64,000 nucleotides of DNA from Atriophallophorus winterbourni. Taxonomy: Eukaryota; Platyhelminthes; Trematoda; Plagiorchiida; Microphallidae. The stretch's first letter is position 1; each line of letters opens with the position of its first letter. The position numbers and the translations under genes are program-made. The stretch is taken from the NCBI GenBank assembly GCA_013407085.1, contig JACCGJ010016381.1, positions 1 through 64,000 of the forward strand. Reading direction: 5' to 3'. Below are positions 32,020-45,674 of this stretch, in pieces. The notes under the pieces are model-generated. The model saw only the letters and a list, made by a program, of their open reading frames with translations. It did no database searches and was not told the origin of the DNA.

Positions 32020-32750
32020 ATGTTCGTAGTCTGAACCTTTATAATATTCGGGGGATGTGGATAACATTCTGTTAGCTCGTCTATCAAGAATCTGAAAACG
32101 CGCTTCAGCTTTCTATTAATGAATGCTTCATGGTCTTTTGGCTCAGAGCTGCGTGGCGAGCATTCATTTCTCAAGAAACTTATCCAAGATATATTCTTCT
32201 AAATTTAGAGCATCTAGATATTCCATGTGTTATACAGTATATCATTCACAGCTACCCAATCTGACGTGTCCAAGGATACAAGGATTCAAGTGTATAACAA
32301 AATCCAAATAATTTTTCACTTCCTCACCACTGATTCGAGTCCATCATCCGTGAACAGAACGCTTCTTAGTATTATGAGTGGGGGTTAATGGTTTATGTTT
32401 ATGAGAGAGAACCGGACCTAGCAGAGATATTTGTGGGATTCCGTTGGTGGTTTAATATTTTTGATATGACTCCATATACTCCAATTCTTGCGCGGTAATT
32501 TGAAAGGTCGTCGCACAATCATGAGAGAAGTGGATTACCGATTCGTTAATGTGGAAGCGAATTGTATTTGACTGTAACAATAGCTTTGACCGTATTCATG
32601 TTATACTTTGCAACGTTACAATAGCTAAACATGTCTGATTGCTTGAAGACGAGATGGCCGAAGACACAAAATGAGCATAACTGATGAGAGACAACAACTG
32701 TGAAACCGGTCGTGTACTTCCGTCCTGATTGTCGAACGTCATATACTACT
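32020..32750 (-). pseudogene. Minus-strand RT fragment, T1 no. 3
   Basis: Same family and position as in T1 no. 1, with stops. Confidence 0.6.
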
Positions 32751-32793
32751 AATTAATATAATCAGCCTTCAATCAACGACAGCAACACAATTT

Positions 32794-33530
32794 ACCGACG
32801 TCCTAGAGCATTTGTGCTCCACTGTCTCCACTCGTATGCGGTTCGGGCTTGGTCACCCTGGCTACAGAAGGACATCAGTCTCTTGCAGAGAATATATCAT
32901 CGGACCACCAAGCTAGTAAGTAGATTCAAACATAAACAATACGAAGATCGGATTACAAGCCTCAATCTCTTCGACTCTCGCTACCGCCGTCTTAGAGGCG
33001 ACTTGATTCTCATGTTTAATATATTGCACACCCACCACCATCCCCTGAATCAACTATTCACACGACTACCACCACGATTAAGCCGGAGTCATAACTATAC
33101 AGTGCTTATTCCCGACTCGAGGCTGAACTGTCGAAAGTATTTTCATTCTGTACGTGTATGTTTTACTTGGAACTCCCTAGCCCGTAACGATGCACATTCA
33201 CCCAACTTGAATATATATAAATCGAACTTGGATAACTTCATGTCGACCAATCCAAACATTAAACCAATATATTCTGCATCATAAAGCTTTGAATCCATGC
33301 ATCGAAATAAACCTTACATATTTACCCAATCAAACCGGTGGAAAACAATTTTTTCTCTAAGTATTTTTACGAGATTCCTGAACTGATCAGTAGGCAAACG
33401 AATCCCGTTTTACTACCTATGTTATTTGTAATTCGCATATTATTCTGTGGTTTTTGTAAAGCTATGTGCTTTTTAGACCATTAAATTGAATTGAAATTGA
33501 ATAGAAATTGAAATTGAAAATTAAATTGAT
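32794..33530 (+). pseudogene. CR1-like short 3' fragment, T1 no. 3
   Basis: 156-codon open frame (32814-33284): WSPWLQKDISLLQRIYH, YRRLRGDLILMFNILH, DSRLNCRKYFHSVRVCFTWN. The stop after DSRLNC found in nos. 1 and 2 is a Cys-Arg pair here, so that stop arose later. Tail of TTGAA repeats. Confidence 0.78.
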
Positions 33531-35332
33531 CCTTAACTCTCGTTATTTCACCCGAAAATGTTTTACAACATCAAAATATTACCTCGGACGGTGTTGTCCG
33601 CAAATTCGTAAATCTCAACAGGAAATAATTTTCCGGATCTGACGAAACTACCACGCTGATTCTGAAAAAGTGTGCTCATACTTTGTGTACGCCCATCACG
33701 TACTTGTTTAAACTCTCTTCAACTTAACGGATCGTTCTCTTTAAGTGGAAGTGTGACATCATTATCCCCAACTACAAAGAAGTAAACTGTTCTGAAGTAT
33801 CCAACTATCGACAAGTAACACTACTACCGGTGATCTCTAAATAAAACAGCGTAACGAAACTTCTGGGAGACAATTGCTTGCTCGCAGTCGAAAAATACGT
33901 CTTTAGAAAAAGACACTCTTACCTTTTAAACCTTGTGCTCGCCCTCCATAACTTGACACAAGCTGTAGACGAAGGTCTCACAATACACGCTTGTCATCTC
34001 GATATGTTAAATGCATTTGATATTGTCAACCACAGTCTGTTACTACAATAAATAGAGCAACGTGTTATCGAGGGTTCATTACTAGCCTGGTTCGAGGATT
34101 ATCTCCGTGACCGCATAATTCGAATAAGTGTTGATGGCGCTTTGAAACGACTTATTAAATGAGCGAGTGGAGTGCCGCATGGATCAGTGCTTAAACCAAT
34201 TCTTTTCCTGATCTATGCAAACGACGTACCTAATTTTGTTCGCTGCAAAATCTTGTTATTTTTGGATGACATCAATTTGTTGACACATGTACGCACAACT
34301 TATGATTGCAGACAAGTTCAACTGGAATTCGATGCTTTACAGGACTGGTCACTTAGAAATGAATTTTCTTTCACTGTCATACAATTCAAGGTATTAACTG
34401 TTGGAAGACATTTCGAGTGCTCTTACACCCTTGGTTCCCATAATCTTGAAAGCACTTATAATAAGAAGGATTTTACTGTGGGTGAGCATCAAATTAAACC
34501 GTCAAATAAACCCACGGCTGTCAATGGAAAGACGTGTTGAGTACTGCTTCTGCTAAAACGCTTGTTCGTGTGTTTCACAAAGCAAACTGTTCATCGAATT
34601 ATTAGTACGTTTATGAGGCCAACCATTGAGTATGCGGCTTAGGCTTGGTCACCCTGGCTACAGAAGGACATCAGCCTCTTGCAGAGAATATATCATAGGA
34701 ACATCGAGCTCGTATGTGGTTTGAAGCACAAACGATTCGAAGATAGTATTACAAGTCTCAATCTCTTCGGCTCTCACTACCACCGTCTTAAATGTGATTT
34801 CATTCTTATGTTTAATATATTGAACATCCCTAATCATCGCCTGGAAAAATTATTCACCCAACTACCAACTCGAACCAGCGGGAGTCATTAATACACAGTA
34901 CATATTCCCGAATCGAGACTGAACAGTCGAAGGTATTTTATTGTGTACGCGTATGTTTACCCGGAAATCCCTACCCTCTAAGGTTGCACATTCAACCAAC
35001 TTGGATTTATTCAAATCGAATTTGGATAAGTGCATTTCGACCAATCCAATTATTGAACCTATATATTCTACACCATTACAACTTCGAAGTTTGAACCCAT
35101 GCATCGAAGTTAACTAAAAATTTGGATCACAAGGAGTTACATGTGTCATCCAATCAATTTAAAACAGTTTCTTTTCTGAGGATGTTTATTTGATTCCAGA
35201 ACTGCTCAATAATCGAACGAATCCCATTTCACTACCAGTGTTATTGGTAATTATTATATCCTTCTGTGGATTTTGTAAACCTATACGCTTTTTAGACCGC
35301 TAAATTGAATTGAATTGAATTGATATTACTAG
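33531..35332 (+). pseudogene. CR1-like RT pseudogene to 3' end, T1 no. 3
   Basis: Shares the TAA and TGA found in no. 1 and adds further damage: a stop after NGKTC (about 34538) and a TAG in the AAQAW segment (about 34638). FLDD box. Parts resemble no. 2 (SNKPTAVN), parts no. 1. Confidence 0.83.
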
Positions 35333-35395
35333 TATCAACCTGCATGTTTTTAGTAAGCATATCAATGATTATGGGTTTCGAGTAACTAGAAACGG

Positions 35396-35683
35396 TTACT
35401 TAACATAGACATGTTGCACAATAAACTTTGTGAAAACCTTACTGATGTAAACCTTGCAAATTGTCACCAATTCCATATATTCTTTGTATTCAGGTACTGA
35501 ATACTTATAGAAAGTTGCGCGGAGAACTAGAGCACATAAATTATAGCCTCCTCGGGATTTGAACCAACCTAGCATAAAAACATTCCTAGAGCCACACTGG
35601 CCTTCAATCTCATAATCTGTTCCTGCAGGGATCTGGATTTTAGTTTTATGTATCACGTTACGTGTTGCTTGAAAGTTGGGCAT
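35396..35683 (-). other. Conserved minus-strand frame, T1 no. 3
   Basis: 95 codons starting at MPNFQATRNV with an ATG. CGSRNVFMLGWF shows a Cys to Ser change against the other copies, so a zinc-binding role is not strictly kept. Confidence 0.28.
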
Positions 35684-36735
35684 ATATTTGATTTATCCGA
35701 TTGTTAGCTCGAATGGAAGCACCAATTTTAAATTTGTAAATTGCCTTTCTGTATGCTCTGATTTGATCAACAATTGGTTCCAAGTGTATTCAACAACAAA
35801 GGGATGTTCCATCACTGACTATAGAGTGCGTAACCTCAAGTGATCACGTTTTAAATTTCTTCATCGATTTTAGAGTCGCAACGTATGTTTTTTCAGTTCA
35901 GTTACATTTGCTTTAGGTTCATGCGCAGTGACCGGTTTCGCTACAAGTTAGATGAACTTGAAGTAATCAAAACACACTACTGTTAGTAGATGAATCATTA
36001 TTCCACAGAACATAGAAAGCTGAACGCAACGAAGGTGAACCAATGTTTTCGCGCGCGTATTGAGAGTGCATGTTTTGACCTACAGAACACGTATTATTTT
36101 TCATCGATAATGCGTAAAAGTTATTCTTCAGAAAATGGTTTTGTTATATGCACAAACCATAAAATTGAACAGCATAAAAGCGTCAATGGATTATTCCAAA
36201 ATTCTAAATATTCGGACTGAAAGTTGATAGCTTTCTGAAAATAAATGGAACAATGTATTGACCCGAAGTAGTTAAACGTTCAAAGTATTTAATGGGATTA
36301 TTTCGAAACCATTAAAATAACAAAAAATTAAACATAACGAGTGTATCTAGGATAGGGTTACAAATTATAGATATGTTAATTTAATTTTGTTTTGAAGGAC
36401 TCAATGCAGGGCGAGTCAGAATCGCACGCAGTTAGATTAACCTAAAATAGATAGTCCGCCTAGCAAACATAGTGCAGGCAGAACTTGTGTCCTAGAGTTA
36501 TGAGTTATATCCACCTCTCGTCTAATCTGTACATTGATGAACGTAGGTCTCCTTTAACAGACACTAGTCTATAGGTAATAATAATATCAAGGCCTATTAT
36601 TTCTTTCGGTTGAGTCACACAAACCCAGACGTCGCAATAGTCTAGTCTATGGAACGTTACAAAAACCCGTGGCTAACCGCACCACCCTGTGGTACTTCAT
36701 CGTTTTACGATAACATCATTCGTTATTCGATGTTA

Positions 36736-37470
36736 TGTTCGAGGTCTGAAACTTTATAATATTCGCGTAAAGATGAGTCAGAATCTGTTTGCCTTTCTAC
36801 GAAGATTCCGGCAACGCTCTCCAGCTTCCTATTATTGAATACTTCATGGTCTTTTGACTCAGAGCTACCTGTTGAGCCTCCGTTTCTCAACAATCATATC
36901 CAAGAAATATTCTTCCAAATGTGGAGCATCTCGCTTTTCCATGTGGTAAACGGTATATCATTCACAGCCACCCAATCTGACATGTTCAAGGATACAAGGA
37001 TTCAAGTGTATAACAAATCCAAATAATTTTGCACATCCTCACCACTGATTCGAGTCCATCATCCGTGAACAGAACACTTTTTAGTATTGTGAGTGGTGGT
37101 AAATCGTTTATGAATATGAGAAAGAAGCGAACCTAGCAGAGACCTTTGTGGAATTCCGTTGGTGGTTTAATATTTTTGATATGACTCCATATACTCCCAT
37201 TCTTGCGCGTTAATCTGATAGGTCGTCGCAAAATCATGAGAGAAGTGGGTTACCGATTCATCAATGTAGAAGGGAATTGTATTTGACTGTATCAATAGCT
37301 TTGACTGTATTCATGTTATACTTTGCAACGTTACAATATCTGAACATGTCTGATTGCTTGAAGACGAGATGGCCCCGAAGACACACAATGCGCATAACTG
37401 ATGAGAGACAACAACCGAGAAACCGGTCGTGTCCTTCCGTCCTGATTTTCGAACGTTATGAACTACTTGT
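36736..37470 (-). pseudogene. Minus-strand RT fragment, T1 no. 4
   Basis: Reads NGIPQRSLLGSLLSHIHK on the minus strand at about 37100-37160, more eroded than the TSLLGPVL form of nos. 1 and 2. Confidence 0.6.
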
Positions 37471-37510
37471 TAATATAATCAGCCTTTAATCAACGACAGC
37501 AACACAAATT

Positions 37511-38236
37511 ACCGACTTCCTAGACCATTTCTGCTCCACTGTCTCCACTCGTATGCGGTTCAGGTTCGGTCGCCCTGGTTACAGAAGGACATCAGTCTCT
37601 TGCAGAGAATATATCATCGGACCACCAAGCTCGTAAGTGGTTTAAAACATAAACAGTACGAAGATCGGATTACAAGCCCTAATCTCTTCGACTCTCGCTA
37701 CCGCCGTCTTAGAGGCGACTTGATTCTTATGTTCAATATACTGCATACCCACAACCATCCCCCGAATCAACTGTTCACACGACTACCACCACGAACAAGC
37801 CGGAGTCATAACTATACAGTGCTTATTCCCGATTCAAGGCTGAACTGTCGAAGGTATTTTTATTCTGTACGTGTATGTCTTACTTGGAACTCCCTACCCC
37901 GTAACGATGCACATTCACCCAACTTGGATATATTCAAATCGAACTTGGATAACTTCATGTCGACCAATCCAAACATTGAAACAATATATTCTGCATCATA
38001 AAGCTTTGAATCCATGCATCGAAATAAACCTTACATATTTACCCAATCAAACCGGTTGAAAACAATGTATTTTTACGTGATTCCTGAACTGATCAGTAGG
38101 CTAACGAATCCCGTTTTACTACCTATGTTATTTGTAATTCGCATATTATTCTGTGGTTTTTGTAAAGCTATGTGCTTTTTAGACCATTAAATTGAATGGA
38201 AAATAAATAGAAATAGAAATTGAGAATTGAATTGAT
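37511..38236 (+). pseudogene. CR1-like short 3' fragment, T1 no. 4
   Basis: Open for 133 codons (37600-38001): RIYHRTTKLVSGLKHKQYED, DSRLNCRRYFYSVRVCLTWN, then SLPRNDAHSPNLD. The best-preserved copy of this C-terminus. Confidence 0.78.
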
Positions 38237-40026
38237 CCTTAACTCTCGTTCTTTCACCGGAAAGTTTTTACAACAACAAAATATTACCTCGGACGGTGTT
38301 GTCCGCACATTAGTAAATCTCAACACGAAATAATTTTCCGGATTTGACGAAACTACCACGCTGATTCTAAAAAAGTATGCTCATACTTTGTGTACGCCCA
38401 TCACGTACTTGTTCAAACTATCTTCAACTTAACGGATCGTTCTCTTTAAGTGGAAGTGTGACATCATTTATCCCAACTACAAAGAAGTAAACTGTTCTGA
38501 AGTATACAACTATCGACCAGTAACACTACTACCGGTGATCTCTAAATGAAACAGCGTCACAAAACATCTGGGAGACAATTGCTTGCTCGCAGTCGAAAAA
38601 AACGTCTTTCAAATAAGACACTCTTTCCTTTCAAACCTTGTGCTCGCCGTCAATAACTTGACACAAGCTATAGACAAAGGTCTCACAATACACGCTTGTC
38701 ATCTTGATATGTTAAATGCATTTGATATTGTCAACCACAGTCTGTTACTACAATAAATAGAGCAACGTGTTATCGAGGGTTCATTACTAGCTTGGTTTGA
38801 GGATTATCTCCGCGACCGTATAATTCGAATAAGTGTTGATGGCGCTTTGTAACGACTTCTTAAATGAGCGAGTGGAGTGCCGCATGGATCAGTGCTTGAA
38901 CCAATTCTTTTCCTGATCTATGCAAACGACTTACCTAAACTTGTTCGCTGCAAAATCTTGTTATTTTCTGATGACATCAAGTTGTGGACACATGTACGCA
39001 CAACTGATGATTTCAGACAGCTTCAACTGGAAATCGATGCTTTACAGGACTGGTCAGTAAGAAATGAAATTTCTTTCAATTCCATACAATTCAAGGTATT
39101 AACTTTTGGAAGATATTTCGAGTGCTCTTACACCCTTGGTTCCCATAATCTTGAAACCACGTATATGGAGAAGGATTTTAGTGTTGGTGAGCAGCACATT
39201 AAACCGTCATATAACCCCACAGTTGTCAAGGAAAAGACGTCGAGAGTAATGCTTCTGCTGAAACGCTTGTTCGGGAGTTTCACGAAGCACACTGTTAATC
39301 GAATAATTAGTACGTTTATGAGGCCAACCATGGAGTATGCGGCTCAGGCTTGGTCACCCTGGCTACAGAAGGACATCAGCCTCTTGCAGAGAATATATCA
39401 TTGGATCATCGAGCTCGTATGTGGTTTAAAGCACAAACGATTCGAAGATAATTTTACGAGTCTCAATCACTTCGGCTCTCACTACAACGTCTTATAGGTG
39501 ATTTCATTCTTATGTTTATTATATTGCACATATCCAGAAATCACCTGAAAAAATTATTCGCCCAAATACCACCTCGAACCAGCGGGTGTGATGAATACAC
39601 AGTACATATTCCCGAATCGAGACTGAACAGTCGAAGGTATTTCATTGTGTTCACGTATGGTTTACCTGGAAATCCCTTCCCTCTAAAGTTACACATTCAT
39701 CAACTTGGACATATTCAAATCGCATTTGGATAAATTCTTATCGGCCAATCCAAATATTGAACCTATATATTTTACACCATTACAACTTCGAAGTTTGAAC
39801 CCGTGCATTGAAGTAAACTATAAATTTTGATCACAAGGAGTAACATGTGCCATCCAACCAATCTAAAACAGTTTCTTTTCTGAGGATGTTTATTTGATTC
39901 CAGAACTGCTCAGTAATCAAACAAATCCCATTTTACTACCAGTGTTATTGGTAATTATCATATTCTTCTGTGGATTTTGTAAACCTATACGCTTTTTAGA
40001 CCGCTAAATTGAATTGAATTGAATTA
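38237..40026 (+). pseudogene. CR1-like RT pseudogene to 3' end, T1 no. 4
   Basis: FSDD box; VPHGSVLEPILFLIYANDL. Shared TAA (about 38754) and TGA (about 38865). An additional TAA precedes the TGA (GCTTTGTAACGAC, about 38849), shared with nos. 6 and 7. Frame breaks after GSHYNVL at 39497 and resumes at 39512. Confidence 0.83.
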
Positions 40027-41400
40027 ATATTACTAGTATCAACCTGCATGTTTTTAGTAAGCATATCAACGATTATGGGTTTCGAGTAACTATAAACTGT
40101 TACTTAAAATGGACATGTTGCACAATAAACTTTGTGAAAACCTTACTGATGTAAACCTTGCAAATTGTCACTAATTCCATATATTCTTCGTATTCAGGGA
40201 CTGAATACTTCTAGAACGTTGCGCGGAGAACTAGAGAACATAAATTATAGCCTCCTCGGGATTTAAACCAAACCAGCATAAAAGCATTTCTACAGCCACA
40301 CTGGCCTTTAATCTCATAATCTGTTCCTGTAGGGATCTGGATTTTAATTTTATGTATCAGGTTACGTGTTGCTTGAAAGTTGGGCATGTATATGAATTAT
40401 CCTATTGTTTGCTCGAATGGAAGCACCAATTTTAAATTTTTAAATTGCCTTCCTGTATGCTCTGATTTGATCAACTATTGGTTCCAAGTGTATTCAACAA
40501 CAAAGGGATGTTCCATCACTGACTATAGAGTGCGTAACCTCAAGTGATCACGTTTTAAATTTCTTCATCGATTTTAGAGTCGCAACGTATGTTTTTTCAG
40601 TTCAGTTACATTTGCTTTAGGTTCATGCACAGTGACCGGTTTCGCTACAAGTTAGATGAACTTGAAGTAATCAAAACACACCACTGTTAGTAGATGAATC
40701 ATTATTCCGCAGAACATAGAAAGCTGAACGCAACGAAGGTGAACCAATGTTTTCGCGCGCGTATTGAGAGTGCATGTTTTGACCTACAGAACACGTATTA
40801 TTTTTCATCGATAATGCGTAAACGTTATTCTGCAGAAAAAGGTTTTGTTATATTCACAAACCATAAAATTGAGCAGCATAAAAGCGTCAATGTCTTATTC
40901 AAAATTCTAAATATTCAGACTGAAAGTTGTTAGCTTTCTGAAAATAAATGGAACAATGTATTGACCCGAAGTAGTTAAAGGTTTCAAGTATTTATGGGGA
41001 GTATTGTGAAACCATTAAAGTAACAAAAAATTGTATATAACGAGTGCATCTAGGATAGGCTTACAAATTATGGATATGTTGATTTAATTTTGCTTTAAAG
41101 GACTCAATGCAGGGCGAGTCAGAACTGCACGCAGTTAGAATAATTTAAAATAAGTAGTCCGACTGGCAAACATAGTGCAGAAAGAACTTGTGTCCTAGAG
41201 GGATGAGTTATATCCACCTCTCGTCTAATCTGTACATTAATCAACGTAGGTCTCGTATAATAGACACTATTCTATAGTTAATAATAATATCAAGTCTCAT
41301 TATTTCTTTTGGTTGAGTCACACAAACCCAGACGTTGCAATAGTTAGGTCTATGGAACGTTACAAACACCCGTGGCTAACCTCACCACCCTGTGGTACTT

Positions 41401-42190
41401 CATCGTTTTACGATAACATCATTCGCTATTCGATGTTGTGTTCGAGGTCTGAACCTTTATAATATTCGCGGAAAGATGAGTGATAATCTGTTTGCCTTTT
41501 TACGAAGATTCCAGCAACGCGCTCCAGCTTCCTATTATTGAATACTTCATGGTCTTTTGACTCAGAGCTACGTGATGAGCCTCCGTTTCTCAACAATCAT
41601 ATCCAAGAGATATTCTTCCAAATGTGGAGCATCTCGCTTTTGCATGTGGTAAACGGTATATCATTCACAGCCATTCAATCTGACACGTTCAATGATTTAA
41701 GGATTTAAGTCAATAACAAATCAAAATACTTTTGCTGTTCCTCACCATCATGATCAAAACTGATTCGGGTCTACCATCCGTGAACAGAACACTTTTTAGT
41801 ATTGTGAGTGGTGGTAAATCGTTTATGAATATGAGAAAGAAGCGAGCCTAGCAGAGACCTTTGTGGGATTCCGTTGGTGGTTTAATGTTTTTGATATGAC
41901 TCCATTTACTTCCATTCTTGCGCGGTGATCTGGTAGGTAGTCGCACAATCACGAGATGAGTGGATCACAGATTCATAAATGAAGAAGCGAATTGTATTTG
42001 ACTGTAACAAAAGCTTTGACTGTATTCATGTTAACCTTTGCATCGTTACAATAACTAAACATGTCCCAGTGATTGAATACGAGATGGACCGAAGACATGA
42101 AGCAAGCTAGCTGAATACAATCTAAACAGCAAATAACTCCCTGTTTTAATGGACTGGTTACATTTGGGGGGAGATTAACCAAAATGAGTT
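41401..42190 (-). pseudogene. Minus-strand RT fragment, T2 no. 2
   Basis: Frame 41973-42197 reads LVNLPPNVTSPLKQGVICC and NTVKAFVTVKYNSLLHL, RT motifs 1-3 in eroded form, as in T2 no. 1. Confidence 0.65.
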
Positions 42191-43240
42191 CTGCCATTCA
42201 TTTAAAACTTAATTTTATGCACGAGCTGCTTGGTGCCAGGTGCAGCAAAAATAAGAAGCACTTGATCGAAATATTCCCAGCCAGTACAACAGCATGAAAT
42301 ACTCATGCTCTTACAATGTACATCCATGGTCGATATGGAACAAAGTCAAAATCAATTGCTTTTATGCCAAAATGAGTGTTTAATTATGCTGTCGGGGCGG
42401 ATCACAGGTCTAATACATGCTCTTATGCAAACCATGATAATATGTTCCATAATAGAATCGGAATGGATTTAACTCATGAATGGTCAGACATTTTAAGTTT
42501 CAGCAAGTCGAATACTCGGTCTAAACTATGCCTACAAATGATACAAGTTTTCGCAAGAAATTGTGACCAATCTCTCTCCAGGATATCCACACGAATGAAT
42601 ACATCGTTTCGCAACCCCGAAATACATATGCTGTTAAGTTAAGTAAGTTTCTGCGCAACGCAGGTTTGTGTTATTTTAAGAACCTTGACGTTACAAAACG
42701 ATACAGGCTCAAATTGACTGACCATGTGACAGCTCATTTCTTAGAAGCTAACTACCTCTAATTCTATCCTTACTGCCTTCTATCTATTCTCTGCAACTTC
42801 CTTCTCTCCCTGACCCGCAAAAGGTAAATAGGCTGTTTCTTGGATTGTTGTTCTATTCGATACATTCCTCAAATTGTTTGAATCCTCTGGATAATGATTT
42901 ACTGATCATCGAGGTTATTAAAATTATCCATTGACTGATATGAGCCTCGTCTGAGTACGTTTTAGATGTGATAATCCATCGATACTTTTGTGGATGTGAT
43001 TGATTTCACAAAGACACTTCGCCTGATAATTTACATCCAGCGAATGAGTGCTTCGCACAGAATGATGAGTATCATTTCATATATGCCCTATTTAGTTGAC
43101 ACGACCGTGGAAATGTAACCAGAGGGTGGGATTAAAGCAATAAATTATGAGAAATTATAAAGCCCTAAGTTCTATCTCCAGATAAATAGCTGTGAAATAG
43201 GACGACATGCTGTTTTTCGCAACGCAGTCGTCAGGATGGT
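42191..43240. other. T2-specific segment, unassigned, T2 no. 2
   Basis: Collinear with 22191 to about 23230. Frame 42376-42642 begins MFNYAVGADHRSNTCSYANH. At about 43240 it jumps to sequence equivalent to 23735, losing about 500 bp that include the RTE-like box and the minus hammerhead-like motif. Confidence 0.45.
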
Positions 43241-43379
43241 CGTACCAAACGTATCCAACAGTGGCGCAACTGGTTAAACAATCTTACACTGTACCAAGCT
43301 CGTGTGGATACTGATCTTACAGAGAAGCGCGTATACGTATACTGATGCTACTGTCTCGCGTTCGTTGAACAAAACGTTA

Positions 43380-43975
43380 CTATACTGGTCCAGTACTATA
43401 AAAAGTGTATCTAATCAATCTGCTGGATAAAAGTGAACGAAACCTGAAGCTTTTCTTTCAGATCGTGAACAGAATGTCCATAGTGAAGCCACTTACTATG
43501 GCTGGAAATACATCCACTGCTCTTGGAGCCGGTAACGAACTGACTCAATTTTACTCTAGATTGTTCTACCATAATGAACGCATATGTTACGATATGTCTG
43601 CGTTCAGATGACAAATTAACACAATACACTATATCGCTGTGAAACCCGAGTGTCCTAGTAAAGATACACCTTTCAGCCTACAACCATGCTCCCTAGGTCT
43701 ATTCTCAACGGTCTCTGATCCTTTCAACCTGCCACTGAGTTGCATGTAGGTTGCTACTGACTGGAAAAGTGGATGAATCACTCTGATATACTAAGGAGGA
43801 AACCGATTCGATGTGCCTAACTACAGACCAGTCACGTTATTGTCACTGGTCTCTAAAGTCAACGAACGATTTGTAGCTAACAAACTTATCAAATAAACGA
43901 GTTGCAGAGTATGATTTCTTTACTTCAGGTACATTTGTTTAAAGTTCATGAGCGGTGACCGGTATCGCTTCAGGT
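43380..43975 (+). pseudogene. CR1-like RT linker and N-terminal RT fragment, T2 no. 2, first copy
   Basis: Matches 23940-24540. Frame 43405-43611 (LDKSERNLKLFFQIVN) and the later NRFDVPNYRPVTLLSLVS, here with stops around WKSG. Runs through the ACCGGTATCGCTTCAGGT block, where the RTE-like fragment begins. Confidence 0.65.
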
Positions 43976-45047
43976 CGACGGGGAGACAATATGGAAGCTA
44001 ATGCATCACTACGTTATCCCGCAAAAGCTGATAAACATCATCCAAGATCTCTATAAGGACTCATCATGTCAGATCATACACGACGGAAAGCTGACAGACC
44101 CCTTTCCAGTGAAGACTGGAGTGAGGCAAGGTTGCATGCTCTCGCCGATAATTTTCTTGATCGTCATAGACTGGATTATGAGAAGAACCACAGAGGGCAG
44201 CAACACCGGCATCCAGTGGACCCCCACCAAACATCTTGAAGACCTTAACTTTGCGGATGACATCGGCCTCCTGTCTCACAAGCAACAGCATGCACAGTCT
44301 AAGCCAACGCGCCTAGCAGAAGAAGCAGAGAAGACGGGCCTGAAAATCAACATAGAGAAAACCGAGGTGATGCGATTGAACAACCAACTACAGCAGCCAC
44401 TGCATCTACAGGAGAAAGACGTGGTGGAGACTGACCGCTTTGTTTACCTTGGAAGCGTGGTCAGCATTGATGGTGGCACAGAAGACGACGTCAAGAGCCG
44501 AATCAGCAAAGCAAGGGTAGCGTTCCACACCCTGCGCCCCATCTGGAAATCTAAGGCCTTGTCCCAGCGCAGCAAAGTCCGCATCTTTAACACCAACGTA
44601 AAAGCAGTCCTCCTCTACGGGTCCGAAACATGACGGGTTACCCACAACATCACCAACAAGATACAAACATTTGTCAACAAGTGCTTGCGCCACATTCTTA
44701 ACATCAGGTGGCCTGAGAAGATTTCAAACACAGACCTATGGCGTAGAACCAACCAGAACCCCGTTGACCAGGACATCAAGAAAAGAAAATGGGGGTGGAT
44801 AGGTCACACACTCCGCAAACCAGCTGATAACGTCACTAGGCAAGCACTAGACTGGAATCCACAAGGTTAAAGGAAAGTGGGACGACCCAAGCAGTCGTGG
44901 AGAAGATCAGTCGTGAGTGAAGCGAAGGATGCCGGAATGACATGGACTCAGCTGAGGATAGCAGCCCAGGACAGATTTCGCTGGCGTGGCGTTGTTGCAG
45001 CCCTATGCTCCAACACGAGATCACAGGAATAAGTCAAGTAAGTCAAG
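43976..45047 (+). pseudogene. RTE-like RT fragment with 3' tail, 5'-truncated
   Basis: One frame from 43979 to the natural stop at 45030-45032, broken only by TGA at 44631-44633 (in ET-W-RVTH, a Trp codon) and TAA at 44868-44870 (in QG-K-RKVGRP). Motifs: GVRQGCMLSPIIFLIVIDWI, LNFADDIGLLSH (catalytic FADD), [50 protein letters not shown] and WNPQG.RKVGRPK. This is the typical order for the RTE clade (the SR2-like group in schistosomes). The tail repeats AAGTCAAGT. It is much less mutated than its surroundings, so it arrived late. Endonuclease and RT motifs 1-3 are missing. Confidence 0.88.
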
Positions 45048-45275
45048 CTGTTTTTCGGCAACGAAGTCGTCATTGCTAACTCCCGAGAGCAGCTTCTGCC
45101 GTTAAAATTTTGAATTTTGTCGGTATGCACAGACTTTGATTTAAACATTAATATGACTAAAGTATTTGGTCAAGGGACTGCTTCGCGTCCAAGCATCAAT
45201 GTTGAAAACTGTGAGCTTGAAAAAGTACATAATTTCACGTATCATGGAGCAACTATTCCTGTTAAACTCTAACTA
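45048..45275 (+). pseudogene. RTE-like RT fragment around catalytic box, T2 no. 2
   Basis: Second copy of 23205-23440: LIANSREQLL equivalent, FDLNINMTKVFGQG, NVENCELEKVHN. It starts exactly at the RTE-like tail. Confidence 0.6.
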
Positions 45276-45354
45276 GAAACTGAGATTTACAAGCGGAATG
45301 ACTGAAAAACAATATCTATATAAAAAGAGCTCATTTGCATGCATTTCCAGCACA

Positions 45355-45396
45355 CACCTCACAAGCGGTTTCGTGCAATTTGCACTCATCAGGTTG
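45355..45396 (-). ncRNA. Hammerhead-ribozyme-like motif with intact core and stem II, T2 no. 2
   Basis: Minus strand: CTGATGAG, stem II GTGC-AAATT-GCAC, GAAACCGCTT, then GTGAGG. All fixed core residues (CTGATGA and GAAA) are present and the cleavage-site base is T. Stem III (ACCGCT) has lost the ACCGGT palindrome and stem I keeps only two clear pairs, so cleavage is doubtful. Confidence 0.45.
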
Positions 45397-45674
45397 GGTG
45401 AGTAAGATCAAGATCCGCGTGCGCTTGATACTGTGGAAAAATGGTAAATAAGTTGCGCTTGTATGCCACTGATGGATGAGGTTGGGACGACCGACATGCT
45501 CAATCACATGAGCGCACACTCATTTAAACTGAGACAGTCTACGCAGTCTACATGAGTGTGGGCTGATCTGATTGAAAAGGTTGGTCGTACCAAACTTATC
45601 CAACAGTGGCACAACTGGTTAAACAATCTTCCACTGTACCAAGCTCATGTGGATACTGATCTTACTATCCTTAC

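Larger units (their letters stand above)
31982..36697. repeat. Macro-satellite unit T1 no. 3
   Basis: 4,716 bp. The left junction GGTACTCCATCG is the uninterrupted target of the LTR insertion seen at 25274. Hammerhead-like motif at 32681-32714 is the best T1 version: CTGATGAG, an ACA/TGT stem, GAAACCGGTC, GTG. Confidence 0.9.
36698..41400. repeat. Macro-satellite unit T1 no. 4
   Basis: 4,703 bp. Belongs with nos. 6 and 7 in its first part (GAGGTCTGAAACTTTATAAT) rather than with nos. 1-3 (GTAGTCTGAACCTTTATAAT). Confidence 0.9.
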